Shown: piece after piece, positions 15,122 through 23,251 of the stretch | How positions within the stretch are numbered: position 1 is the stretch's first letter | Layout: every line of letters begins with the position of its first letter | NCBI RefSeq assembly: GCF_018141445.1 | Contig: NZ_CP058649.1 | Span: forward strand, 887,001-951,000 | DNA from: Vallitalea pronyensis | Lineage (GTDB): Bacteria; Bacillota; Clostridia; Lachnospirales; Vallitaleaceae | Direction: 5' to 3' | Length of the DNA stretch: 64,000 nucleotides | Translations under genes and position numbers: made by a program | Notes under the pieces: model-generated | Seen by the model: only the letters and a program-made list of their open reading frames with translations | Database searches by the model: none | What the model was told of the DNA's origin: nothing

Positions 15122-16312
15122 ATGGCTAAACGATTATTTACATCAGAATCCGTAACAGAAGGACATCCAGATAAAATATGTGATCAGATTTCAGATACCG
15201 TTCTTGATGCTATTTTAGCACAGGACCCACAGGCTCGGGTTGCTTGTGAAACAGCTGTCACAACAGGTCTTGTACTTGTTATGGGTGAGATCACAACCAA
15301 TTGTTATGTGGATATTCCAAAACTTGTAAGAAAAACCATAAAAGAGATTGGTTATGATCGGGCAAAGTATGGTTTTGATAGTGAGACATGCTCTGTGCTC
15401 ACATCCCTGGATGAGCAGTCAGCAGATATAGCCATGGGTGTTGACGAAGCATTAGAATCAAAAGAAGGAAAAATGACAGAGGAAGAACTGGAAGCAACAG
15501 GTGCTGGTGATCAAGGTATGATGTTTGGCTATGCTTGCGATGAAACGGAAGAGCTAATGCCCATGCCCATATCCCTTGCACATCGTTTGACAAAGCGTTT
15601 AACAGATGTGAGAAAAAATGGAACACTTTCTTATCTGCGGCCTGATGGGAAATCACAGGTAACGGTTGAGTATGTGGATGATAAGCCGGTTAGAGTGGAT
15701 GCTGTTGTAATATCCACTCAACATGATAGTGAAGTGGATTTGAATACCATCAAGAAGGATATTATGGAGCATGTGATTCAGCCTGTGATTCCTGAGGCTT
15801 TATTGGATGGTGAGACAAAGTATTATATTAACCCCACAGGACGTTTTGTGATTGGTGGCCCTCAAGGGGATGCTGGTCTTACAGGGCGTAAAATCATAGT
15901 GGATACCTATGGCGGTTATGCAAGTCATGGTGGAGGTGCTTTTTCTGGTAAGGACCCAACGAAAGTGGATCGTTCTGGAGCTTATGCAGCCAGGTATGTG
16001 GCTAAGAATATTGTGGCAGCAGGGTTGGCTTCTCAGTGTGAGATTGAGTTAGCTTATGCTATTGGTGTTGCAAAACCTGTTTCTGTGTTGGTAAATACAC
16101 ATGGTACGGGGAAATTATCGGATGAAGAACTGACGAAGCTTGTTGATGAGCATTTTGACCTAAGACCTGGGGCTATTATTCATAACTTAGAGTTAAGACA
16201 ACCTATCTATAAGCAGACGGCTGCTTATGGCCATTTTGGTAGAACAGATGTGGATCTTCCTTGGGAGAGGACGGATAAGGTGGATGTTTTGAGAAGGGCT
16301 GCTGGTTTATAG
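15122..16312 (+). CDS. metK: S-adenosylmethionine synthetase
   Basis: MetK makes SAM from methionine and ATP, releasing phosphate and pyrophosphate. Signatures: [17 protein letters not shown] at the N-terminus, the [16 protein letters not shown] hexapeptide-containing motif, and the [20 protein letters not shown]-loop-like motif. The 396-residue length is standard. AAGGAG lies upstream of ATG. A terminator follows. In most Clostridia metK is preceded by an S-box; here the aptamer lies ~0.9 kb upstream, before the COG2426 gene, and would control both if they are co-transcribed. Confidence 0.98.
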   Translation: MAKRLFTSESVTEGHPDKICDQISDTVLDAILAQDPQARVACETAVTTGLVLVMGEITTNCYVDIPKLVRKTIKEIGYDRAKYGFDSETCSVLTSLDEQSADIAMGVDEALESKEGKMTEEELEATGAGDQGMMFGYACDETEELMPMPISLAHRLTKRLTDVRKNGTLSYLRPDGKSQVTVEYVDDKPVRVDAVVISTQHDSEVDLNTIKKDIMEHVIQPVIPEALLDGETKYYINPTGRFVIGGPQGDAGLTGRKIIVDTYGGYASHGGGAFSGKDPTKVDRSGAYAARYVAKNIVAAGLASQCEIELAYAIGVAKPVSVLVNTHGTGKLSDEELTKLVDEHFDLRPGAIIHNLELRQPIYKQTAAYGHFGRTDVDLPWERTDKVDVLRRAAGL

Positions 16313-16368
16313 ATTGAAGTGTTGAAGTAGGTAGTATTTAAAAATTTATGAGTTGATGAAATGAGATG

Positions 16369-16405
16369 AGGCATATGGAATGGGAGTTCCTTATGCCTTT
16401 TTTTG
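16369..16405 (+). terminator. Terminator after metK
   Basis: AGGCATA (16369-16375) / TATGCCT (16392-16398), extended inside by GGAA/TTCC, then a T run. Confidence 0.9.
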
Positions 16406-16498
16406 TTGTTGATAATTGCTATTGTGAGTTGGAAGGGGAAGGTTAGAATTAAGAGGAGTTAGTTTGAGAGATGGTGTTGAGTGATGTGCAAGGGGTTC

Positions 16499-16696
16499 GT
16501 AGCAGAATAGGTATAGCTAATCCGTTCACATTAAATAGTGGAAGAAAAACTAAGTTCACCACAAGGTATATGCCTAAAACTTAAAACTCCCTTCGGTCAA
16601 ACAATTAAGTTTTTTAACGGCATAGACCTTGTGGTTCACTAAGATTTTCTAGTCCATTATTTAAAAATCACGGATTACCTATACCTATTCAGCTAC
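16499..16696. repeat. Long imperfect inverted repeat (hairpin element), about 76-bp arms
   Basis: The arms 16499-16574 and 16619-16696 are reverse complements with scattered mismatches: for example AGAATAGGTATAG against CTATACCTATTC, and ACCACAAGGT against ACCTTGTGGT. The ~44-nt centre contains its own stem (AAAACTTAA / TTAAGTTTT) capped by CTCCCTTCGGTC. No coding potential and no T tract. It looks like a miniature inverted-repeat element or a long structured RNA. It differs in arms and core from the elements near 53 kb. The rest of the gap (16406-16498 and 16697-16952) is G/T-rich and shows no gene; TATAAT at 16902-16907 could be the recD2 -10, but with a poor -35. Confidence 0.75.
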
Positions 16697-16952
16697 TGGG
16701 CTAGTTGGGGTGCAGTGGTGATTTTGGTTGAGAGGTTTGTTTATTTGGGTGGGAATATGGGAGAAAGATATTGATGGAGTATGCATTTGTATTTTGATTG
16801 ATGTAGAGGCTAAGTTTTACGAGTTTAGAGGGTATTAGTATGATGGAATGATTTTGTGAGGATTACCGATGTAGCTAATTTTAAGAGTAATTGTATTCGT
16901 ATATAATGTATGTTAAAATAAAGGAACATATATTCTGTAAAGGTGATTGTGG

Positions 16953-19205
16953 ATGGAAAACCAGGAAGTTATTGAAGGTATTGTTGAAGAAATTATATAT
17001 AGAAACGATAATAATGGTTATTGTGTTTGTGTGGTAGCATTGGAAGATGATGATGTGACGTGTGTGGGTACGATGGTTGGCGTATCAGAGGGTGAGCAGT
17101 TACGGGCTGTAGGTACGTATGTGAAGCATCATACATATGGGCATCAATTTCAGATAGAGAGTTATCAGAGTTTTATACCTAAGGATCGTCATGCGGTGTT
17201 GCGTTATTTATCGTCTGGGGCGATTAAAGGTATTGGTCCTGGTCTTGCGAAGCGTATTGTTAAGAAATTTGGGGATGATGCTTTTCGTATTATTGAGGAA
17301 GAGCCTGAGACCCTTGCAACCGTAAAAGGGATTAGTGAGAAGAAAGCCCAGGAAGTGGCTATGGTTTTTTATGAACAGCGGGAGATGCGTAAGAATATTA
17401 TTTTTCTGCAAGAGTATGGTATATCCCTTACTTATGCCATTAAGATTCATAATCGCTATAAAGAGAGAACAATGGATGTGATCAGTAATAATCCTTATAA
17501 GTTGGCCGAGGACATATTTGGTATTGGGTTTAAGATGGCGGATGATATTGCCTTGAATATGGGTGTGGACAAGTTTTCTATTCATCGTATTAAAGCTGGA
17601 TTGATGTTTATTTTAAATCGGGCGACCACAGAGGGACATGTTTATGTGCCTAGAGATGAACTGATTGAGAAGGCAGAGGCTATGTTAGATGCGGCGTATG
17701 AGCTATTGGATCAGGCATTGTTGGAAATGCAGATTGAGAAATCGGTCATTAGTAAAATAGTGGATGAAGAAGTGATTACCTATAGCATGACGTATTATCA
17801 TGTGGAGTTAAACGTAGCCCGAAAGCTCTATGATTTGTCGGGTTATGATTATGATCTTCCAGAGGATACAGAAAAAGAGATTGAAGCCATTGAAAAGGAT
17901 TCGGATATTTATTTTGATGCGTATCAACGTGAGGCCATCAAAGAAGGGTTGACCAATGGGGTTCTTATTGTCACGGGTGGTCCTGGAACAGGTAAGACAA
18001 CCACCATTAACTCCATGATTGATTTATTGGAAAAGCAAGGTCTTGATGTGTTGTTGGCTGCTCCCACTGGTAGAGCGGCTAAGAGGATGACGGAGGCCAC
18101 AGGGAGGCAAGCGCAGACGATTCATCGGTTATTGGAGATATCTTTTATGAAGGAAGATGACCGGAACAACCGTTTTGAGAAGAATGAAGACAACCCCTTA
18201 GAGTGTGATGTGCTCATTGTGGATGAGGTATCCATGGTGGATGTGGTGCTGATGAACAGTTTGTTAAAGGCTGTTATACCTGGGACCCGGTTAATATTAG
18301 TGGGTGATAAAGATCAGCTGCCGTCAGTTGGACCAGGGAATGTGTTAAAAGATATGATTGAAAGTGACCGCATAAAGGTGGTAAAATTAGAGAAGGTTTT
18401 TCGTCAGGCAAGAGAAAGTGCTATTGTGATGAATGCCCATCTTATTAATAAAGGTGAACATGTTGATTTAACCAATCGGAAAAGTGATTTTTTCTATATT
18501 AAGCGAGCCACAACAGGTGGTATATTAGATGAAATTAAGACCCTTATTAAGACACGATTGCCGAAGTTCGCCAAGTGCTCAGCCTACGAGGGTATTCAGG
18601 TTCTTGCACCCATGCGCAAAGGTATTCTAGGTATCGAAAATCTTAATAAGGAACTGCAAGCCACACTTAATCCTCCACACAAGGATAAGAATGAGCGGGA
18701 ATTTAGAAGTATGATTTTTAGGGAAGGCGATAAAGTCATGCAGATTAAAAACAACTATAATCTAGCATGGCAGATCAAAAACAGTTATCAGTATACCATT
18801 GACGAAGGTTTAGGTGTTTTTAATGGGGATATTGGTAAGATCATTGAAATTAATGCTTATAGTAACAAAGTGAAGGTGCAATTTGAGGATAACAAAGTGG
18901 TGCAATATGAGTATGCTGGACTAGAGGAATTAGAGTTAGCCTATGCGGTAACCATTCATAAATCCCAAGGTAGTGAGTATCCTGTGGTGGTAATTCCCCT
19001 TCTTACAGGTCCATCCATGCTCCTTATAAGGAACCTTTTATATACAGCTGTTACAAGAGCCAAGAAGTATGTGGTCATTGTGGGACTGGATTCAACAATC
19101 TATCAGATGATTGATAATGATAAAGAAATTGAGCGGTATACAACTTTGAAATTGCGTATACAGGAGATATTTGATACCATGGCTGAAGTTCAAGTTATAG
19201 AATAA
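16953..19205 (+). CDS. recD2: RecD2-type ATP-dependent 5'-3' DNA helicase
   Basis: RecD2 is the RecD-like helicase of bacteria without RecBCD; it acts in replication-fork and repair transactions. Order of parts: N-terminal OB-like region (VIEGIVEEIIYRNDNNGY), helix-hairpin-helix block with KGIGPGLAKRIVKKFGD and VKGISEKKAQEV (~85-140), then superfamily 1 helicase motifs: Walker A VTGGPGTGKTTTIN, DVLIVDEVSMVD, LVGDKDQLPSVGPGNVL, FREGDKVMQIKNNYN, AVTIHKSQGSEYP and NLLYTAVTRAKKYVVIVG. The frame opens at TTG 16947, but ATG 16953 is properly spaced from AAAGGTG. About 750 residues is typical. It adjoins comFC downstream, as in many clostridia. Confidence 0.95.
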   Translation: MENQEVIEGIVEEIIYRNDNNGYCVCVVALEDDDVTCVGTMVGVSEGEQLRAVGTYVKHHTYGHQFQIESYQSFIPKDRHAVLRYLSSGAIKGIGPGLAKRIVKKFGDDAFRIIEEEPETLATVKGISEKKAQEVAMVFYEQREMRKNIIFLQEYGISLTYAIKIHNRYKERTMDVISNNPYKLAEDIFGIGFKMADDIALNMGVDKFSIHRIKAGLMFILNRATTEGHVYVPRDELIEKAEAMLDAAYELLDQALLEMQIEKSVISKIVDEEVITYSMTYYHVELNVARKLYDLSGYDYDLPEDTEKEIEAIEKDSDIYFDAYQREAIKEGLTNGVLIVTGGPGTGKTTTINSMIDLLEKQGLDVLLAAPTGRAAKRMTEATGRQAQTIHRLLEISFMKEDDRNNRFEKNEDNPLECDVLIVDEVSMVDVVLMNSLLKAVIPGTRLILVGDKDQLPSVGPGNVLKDMIESDRIKVVKLEKVFRQARESAIVMNAHLINKGEHVDLTNRKSDFFYIKRATTGGILDEIKTLIKTRLPKFAKCSAYEGIQVLAPMRKGILGIENLNKELQATLNPPHKDKNEREFRSMIFREGDKVMQIKNNYNLAWQIKNSYQYTIDEGLGVFNGDIGKIIEINAYSNKVKVQFEDNKVVQYEYAGLEELELAYAVTIHKSQGSEYPVVVIPLLTGPSMLLIRNLLYTAVTRAKKYVVIVGLDSTIYQMIDNDKEIERYTTLKLRIQEIFDTMAEVQVIE

Positions 19206-19293
19206 TAAAGGGAATAAGTAATAACTGACATGTATAACGTTAGATTTAATGCACAAGTAGATGATGAGGAATTCTTGTTAAAGGAAGGTCGAT

Positions 19294-20022
19294 ATGTTGT
19301 TTCGAGAGATAGGCAAAGGTTTATTGGATATTGTTTATCCTAAGCGTTGTCCCATGTGCTTGGAGGTTATACCCATTCATGAAGAAGAAGCTATCTGTTC
19401 TGCATGCGTGGATGGTTTACCTTATATCAGTGAGCCTCGATGTGAAAAATGCAGCAAACCCGTTTTTGACCAAGATGTAGCTCTTTGTTTTGATTGTTCC
19501 AAATCCGAGCATTATTATAGGAAGGGATGGGCATTGTGGCTATATGAAGGTAAGGTTAGACAAGCCCTTTATCGCTTGAAAAATAATAATAATAAAAATA
19601 ATGGTAGAATTTTCGCGAAAGAAGTAGTAACATTATATTATAGAGATATTATTCACGCTAGTATCGACATGATTATACCTGTACCATTACATCCAAAGAA
19701 ATACAAGAAGAGAGGGTATAATCAAGCGAAGATTATTGCAGATGCTGTTAGTGAAGCTATGGATATACCGTGTGAAGACGGGTGTCTTATAAGAACCATG
19801 AACACACAACCTCAGAAACATTTATCCGATCTGGGTCGTATTGAAAATATGCAAAAAGCTTTTCAAGTTATTGAACCAGCATGTATTGATAATAAACGCA
19901 TTCTTTTGTGTGATGATATCTATACCACCGGCAGTACCATTAATGGCTGTGCAAAAGCATTATTGAGACATGGAGCCAGTGAAGTGTATTTTATTACCCT
20001 TGCTATAGGGAAAGGTTTTTGA
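19294..20022 (+). CDS. comFC: ComF-family phosphoribosyltransferase-like protein
   Basis: A double zinc-finger-like N-terminus (CPMC, CSAC, CEKC, CFDC) precedes a type I phosphoribosyltransferase fold: DMIIPVPLHPKKYKKRGYNQ and the PRPP-binding loop ILLCDDIYTTGSTI. ComFC is needed for single-strand DNA handling in natural transformation, and family members also serve in DNA repair; its chemical substrate is not established. A low-complexity AAT/AAA run (19579-19602) encodes KNNNNKNN, within the loop where relatives have a shorter sequence. It has AAGGTCG upstream of ATG. Synteny comFC-yvyF-flgM is as in Bacillus. Confidence 0.92.
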   Translation: MLFREIGKGLLDIVYPKRCPMCLEVIPIHEEEAICSACVDGLPYISEPRCEKCSKPVFDQDVALCFDCSKSEHYYRKGWALWLYEGKVRQALYRLKNNNNKNNGRIFAKEVVTLYYRDIIHASIDMIIPVPLHPKKYKKRGYNQAKIIADAVSEAMDIPCEDGCLIRTMNTQPQKHLSDLGRIENMQKAFQVIEPACIDNKRILLCDDIYTTGSTINGCAKALLRHGASEVYFITLAIGKGF

Positions 20023-20118
20023 GAGAAAACCATGAACATGATTGTTTAAGATGTCAGGTAAGTGCTATCTTCAGTAATTAGCAAATGTTTGACACATAAT
20101 TCTATGGAGGTGTTTTAT

Positions 20119-20535
20119 ATGAATGTAAGAAACTGTGTAAAATGCGGCAAGATATTTAATTATATAACAGGTCCACCTATATGCCCCACATGTAAAAGTG
20201 AGTTAGAAGAACGATTCCAGATAACAAAGCGTTATATTCGGGATAACCCTCACGCAAATATTGCTGAGATATCTGAAGAGTGTGATGTATCCATCAAGAT
20301 GATTCACCAATGGGTGCGCGAAGAACGATTGATTTTTTCAGAAGACTCCCCTATTGGTATTTCCTGTGAGATATGTGATACAAGTATTCGAACAGGCCGT
20401 TTTTGCGATGTTTGTAAAGCTGATATCCAACATAATCTTGGTGGCGCATATGATAATAAGGAAGCCATTGAAAATTTTAAGAGATCCAGAGGCAAAAAAG
20501 AAGAAATGCGATTCTTAAACAGAGATAGAGATTAA
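20119..20535 (+). CDS. yvyF: Flagellar operon protein YvyF (TIGR03826 family)
   Basis: A small protein with an N-terminal zinc ribbon (NCVKCGKIFN ... ICPTCKSELEE), a helix-turn-helix-like middle (NIAEISEECDVSIKMIHQWV) and a second Cys cluster (CEICDTSIRTGRFCDVC). It belongs to the YvyF family found before flgM in Firmicutes; its exact job in flagellar control is not known. The frame is open from 20062, but ATG 20119 has GGAGGTG upstream and begins the conserved NVRNCVKCG. A terminator follows, so flgM is read mainly from its own promoter. Confidence 0.88.
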   Translation: MNVRNCVKCGKIFNYITGPPICPTCKSELEERFQITKRYIRDNPHANIAEISEECDVSIKMIHQWVREERLIFSEDSPIGISCEICDTSIRTGRFCDVCKADIQHNLGGAYDNKEAIENFKRSRGKKEEMRFLNRDRD

Positions 20536-20561
20536 CAATTGTACATATAATAAAGGAAATG

Positions 20562-20590
20562 GCAGAGATGATGTCTCTGCTTTTTTTATT
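20562..20590 (+). terminator. Terminator between yvyF and flgM
   Basis: GCAGAGA (20562-20568) / TCTCTGC (20574-20580) with a 5-nt loop and TTTTTTTATT tail. Confidence 0.9.
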
Positions 20591-20600
20591 CTATTTTTAC

Positions 20601-20628
20601 TAAATAATATAGATAACAATGCCGATAG
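20601..20628 (+). promoter_or_regulatory. Sigma-D (sigma-28) promoter of the flgM operon
   Basis: TAAA (20601-20604), 16 bp, GCCGATAG (20621-20628): a near-perfect match to the flagellar sigma-D consensus, just after a terminator and about 145 bp before flgM. Confidence 0.8.
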
Positions 20629-20772
20629 TATTATTGAACCGCATAAGAACAATAAGAGAAATAGATGATGTGGACTTAAAATGGATATTAACGGACATGA
20701 TTTCATATGACTAGAAATAGAGAGGTTATGAAGAATATCAATAAAAAGATAAAGAGAGGAAGGCGTCATATC

Positions 20773-21054
20773 ATGAGAATTAATGGGATAAAGAATATGA
20801 ACAATGCTTATAAAGCAAATAGGGCCAATAGAACATCACAAACTTCAAAAATAAAAAAAGAGAAAGATTCTGTAGCTATATCAGATCTAGCAAAAGATTT
20901 ACAAATTGCAAAAAAGGCTGTTAAGAAAGCCCCTGATATCCGACAAAATAAAGTAGATGCCATTAAAAAACGTATCCAGTCTGGTACTTATAATGTCAAT
21001 GCAAAAGAAGTTGCTGATAAAATAATGGAACATTATTTTGACCATCGAGGATAA
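20773..21054 (+). CDS. flgM: Negative regulator of flagellin synthesis, anti-sigma-D factor FlgM
   Basis: FlgM binds and inhibits sigma-D until the hook-basal body is complete. The C-terminal half has the family pattern DSVAISDLAKDLQIAKKAV followed by IRQNKVDAIKKRIQSGTYNV and EVADKIMEHY, the sigma-binding helices. The frame is open from ATG 20707, but the segment before 20773 is an unconserved basic stretch; ATG 20773 is preceded by GAGGAAGG and gives the normal ~93-residue protein beginning MRINGI. It is followed by flgN. Confidence 0.92.
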   Translation: MRINGIKNMNNAYKANRANRTSQTSKIKKEKDSVAISDLAKDLQIAKKAVKKAPDIRQNKVDAIKKRIQSGTYNVNAKEVADKIMEHYFDHRG

Positions 21055-21085
21055 GGATTAAGCTTGGTATTGAAGGGGGATAAGC

Positions 21086-21595
21086 ATGGCTAGCTTAATA
21101 GAAGATCTTATTAAGAGCTTATATGAAGAAAAAGAATGTTATGAAGAACTGTTAGTCATCGGTCAGGAGAAAACGAAGGTTATTGTTGAAGGAGATGCAT
21201 CAACTCTTGTGGAACTCACAAAGAAGGAGCAAGAATTCGTATCTCGCGTTATTGGACTTGATAAAAAACGCACAGGTATAATTGAAGATATAGCTTTAGT
21301 GACCAATAAAGATGCCAACCAGTTAACCATCAGTCATCTGGCAGAATTACTGATCAATGAAAAAGAAGAGCATGAACAGTTAGTGACTTTAAAAGATAGC
21401 ATTAAAGAAGTAGTAGAAGCTTTTAAGACGGTGAATGACAGAAATAAAATTTTATTACAAGAATCCTTGGATTATATAGATTTTACAATGAATGCTATTC
21501 AAAGTGTCAATGCGATTGCCAACGCAAACTATCAATCAGAAGGTAATACGTATAACCATGCCGATAGCAAACGACTATTTGATGCCAAACAATAA
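21086..21595 (+). CDS. flgN: Flagellar export chaperone FlgN
   Basis: FlgN keeps the hook-filament junction proteins FlgK and FlgL unfolded and delivers them to the flagellar export gate. The 169-residue protein is almost wholly helical with long coiled-coil segments (LIEDLIKSLYEEKECYEEL, LAELLINEKEEHEQLVTL) and a family-typical C-terminal helix NRNKILLQESLDYIDF-like stretch. Assignment draws on position, between flgM and flgK, as much as on sequence. AAGGGGGAT precedes ATG. Confidence 0.88.
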   Translation: MASLIEDLIKSLYEEKECYEELLVIGQEKTKVIVEGDASTLVELTKKEQEFVSRVIGLDKKRTGIIEDIALVTNKDANQLTISHLAELLINEKEEHEQLVTLKDSIKEVVEAFKTVNDRNKILLQESLDYIDFTMNAIQSVNAIANANYQSEGNTYNHADSKRLFDAKQ

Positions 21596-21636
21596 GTAGT
21601 AGAATAAGATAGTACAACAGATAAGAGGTGGAGTAC

Positions 21637-23238
21637 ATGTCATCCATAAGCAGCCTTTCAAGGGCGTTTTCAGGATTACAAGCAAGTCAGCAAGCATTAC
21701 AGACAACATCGCATAATCTCAGTAATGTAAATACACCGGGATATGTAAGGCAGCAGGTGTTGATGAAAGATGCAACATATTTAAAGGTGGGTTATAGCGG
21801 CAACAATCCTCTCATGGTAGGTCTAGGAACAGATATTCAAGCTATCCGTCAAGTAAGGGATATGTTTTTAGATGCAGCCTATCGTGAAGAGTCAAGCAGA
21901 CATGGTTTTTATGCTGGTGAATATGATGCCATTAATGAGATTGAGACCATATTGGGTGAGACAGAAGGTGAGGGCATGAGTAAATTATTGACAAAACTCT
22001 ATTCTGCCATTAATGGTCTGTCTACAGGTCTTGATACATTAGAAAATAGAGGTGTTTTTGTTCAAACAGCTGTTCAATTCGTTAATAAAGCGAATCTCAT
22101 CATGGAACAGCTTCAAGAATACCAGCTTAATCTCAACCAGCAGGTCAAAGACAAAGTCAATGCAATCAATCAGCTAGGTGAAGAAATACGTCAATTGAAT
22201 GAGCAAATTGTGAAATATGAATCCAATGGGGATCATGCCAACGATTATCGAGATGCAAGAAACTTGGCATTGGATAAACTATCAAGTATGATTAACATCT
22301 CCTATTCGGAAGATAAGGTTGGTAATGTTTTAGTTAAAGCTGAGGGGATGGATTTTGTCACCATAGGTGGGGTGACGAAGATGGGTGTCAGACAAACAAC
22401 CGCTAAGAGCTTGATGGTGGATCCCATATGGGAAGATTACAATATGGATGTCTACAACCTTGATGAAGAGGTATCTCCTGCAAAAGGCAATGACCGAGGG
22501 GAGTTAAAAGGACTATTATTAGCTAGAGGTTCAAGATCAGCTACATGGATTGATACGGATGATCCAGTTATCTATGAAAATGAGATAAAACCCTCGTTGA
22601 TTATGTCAGCTCAAGCTAATTTTGATAAATTGGTGCATGCGGTGGTAACGACCATCAATGATATTGTTGCACCAAAAACTCAAAGTGCTAACTCGCCTTG
22701 GGGACTAGATAAAACAAGTCAGCATATTGAGATTTTTAAACGGAAGAATATGGATCGTTATACGGGCACGACAGTTAATGCTGAAGTAGCAAGTAACTAT
22801 GCTTCCTTATATACAGCAGGCAATATAGAAATCAATCCAGAAGTTCTGAATGATTACAATAAAATTTGTATATCAAAAGAAAAGAATGGTCCTGGTAACA
22901 ACGCATCCATTCAAGAGATTAAGGACAAATGGGCTGAAGCATTTATTGAAGAGGAGCCAGGCAGTCCAACGAAACTTAATATTGATGAATATTATAAAAG
23001 TTTTATAGGGGATGTAGGTAATCGAGGTAATGTGGTCATTAAACATATGGAAAATCAGCAGCTGTTGGTGGCACAGATAGAGAACAAAAGAAGCTCCCTA
23101 ATGGGGGTATCATCCGATGAAGAATTAGGTAACATGATGAAATACCAACATGCCTATAATGCGTCAGCAAGAGTGGTAACAACGGTAGATTCCATGTTGG
23201 AAACGATTATTAAACAACTAGGACTCGTCGGAAGGTAA
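21637..23238 (+). CDS. flgK: Flagellar hook-associated protein 1 (FlgK), first copy
   Basis: FlgK forms the junction between hook and filament. N-terminal helix region with SLSRAFSGLQASQQALQTTS and the signature SHNLSNVNTPGYVRQ; C-terminal helix DEELGNMMKYQHAYNASARV and an ETIIKQLG ending. The frame is open from GTG 21628, but that GTG lies within the ribosome binding site; ATG 21637 is the start. A second FlgK-like gene follows 13 bp downstream. Confidence 0.92.
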   Translation: MSSISSLSRAFSGLQASQQALQTTSHNLSNVNTPGYVRQQVLMKDATYLKVGYSGNNPLMVGLGTDIQAIRQVRDMFLDAAYREESSRHGFYAGEYDAINEIETILGETEGEGMSKLLTKLYSAINGLSTGLDTLENRGVFVQTAVQFVNKANLIMEQLQEYQLNLNQQVKDKVNAINQLGEEIRQLNEQIVKYESNGDHANDYRDARNLALDKLSSMINISYSEDKVGNVLVKAEGMDFVTIGGVTKMGVRQTTAKSLMVDPIWEDYNMDVYNLDEEVSPAKGNDRGELKGLLLARGSRSATWIDTDDPVIYENEIKPSLIMSAQANFDKLVHAVVTTINDIVAPKTQSANSPWGLDKTSQHIEIFKRKNMDRYTGTTVNAEVASNYASLYTAGNIEINPEVLNDYNKICISKEKNGPGNNASIQEIKDKWAEAFIEEEPGSPTKLNIDEYYKSFIGDVGNRGNVVIKHMENQQLLVAQIENKRSSLMGVSSDEELGNMMKYQHAYNASARVVTTVDSMLETIIKQLGLVGR

Positions 23239-23251
23239 GGAGGTTATTAGA

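Noticed and set aside
17208..17585. Minus-strand reading frame of 125 codons within recD2
   Set aside because: Antisense shadow; the plus strand encodes the conserved RecD2 helix-hairpin-helix block.
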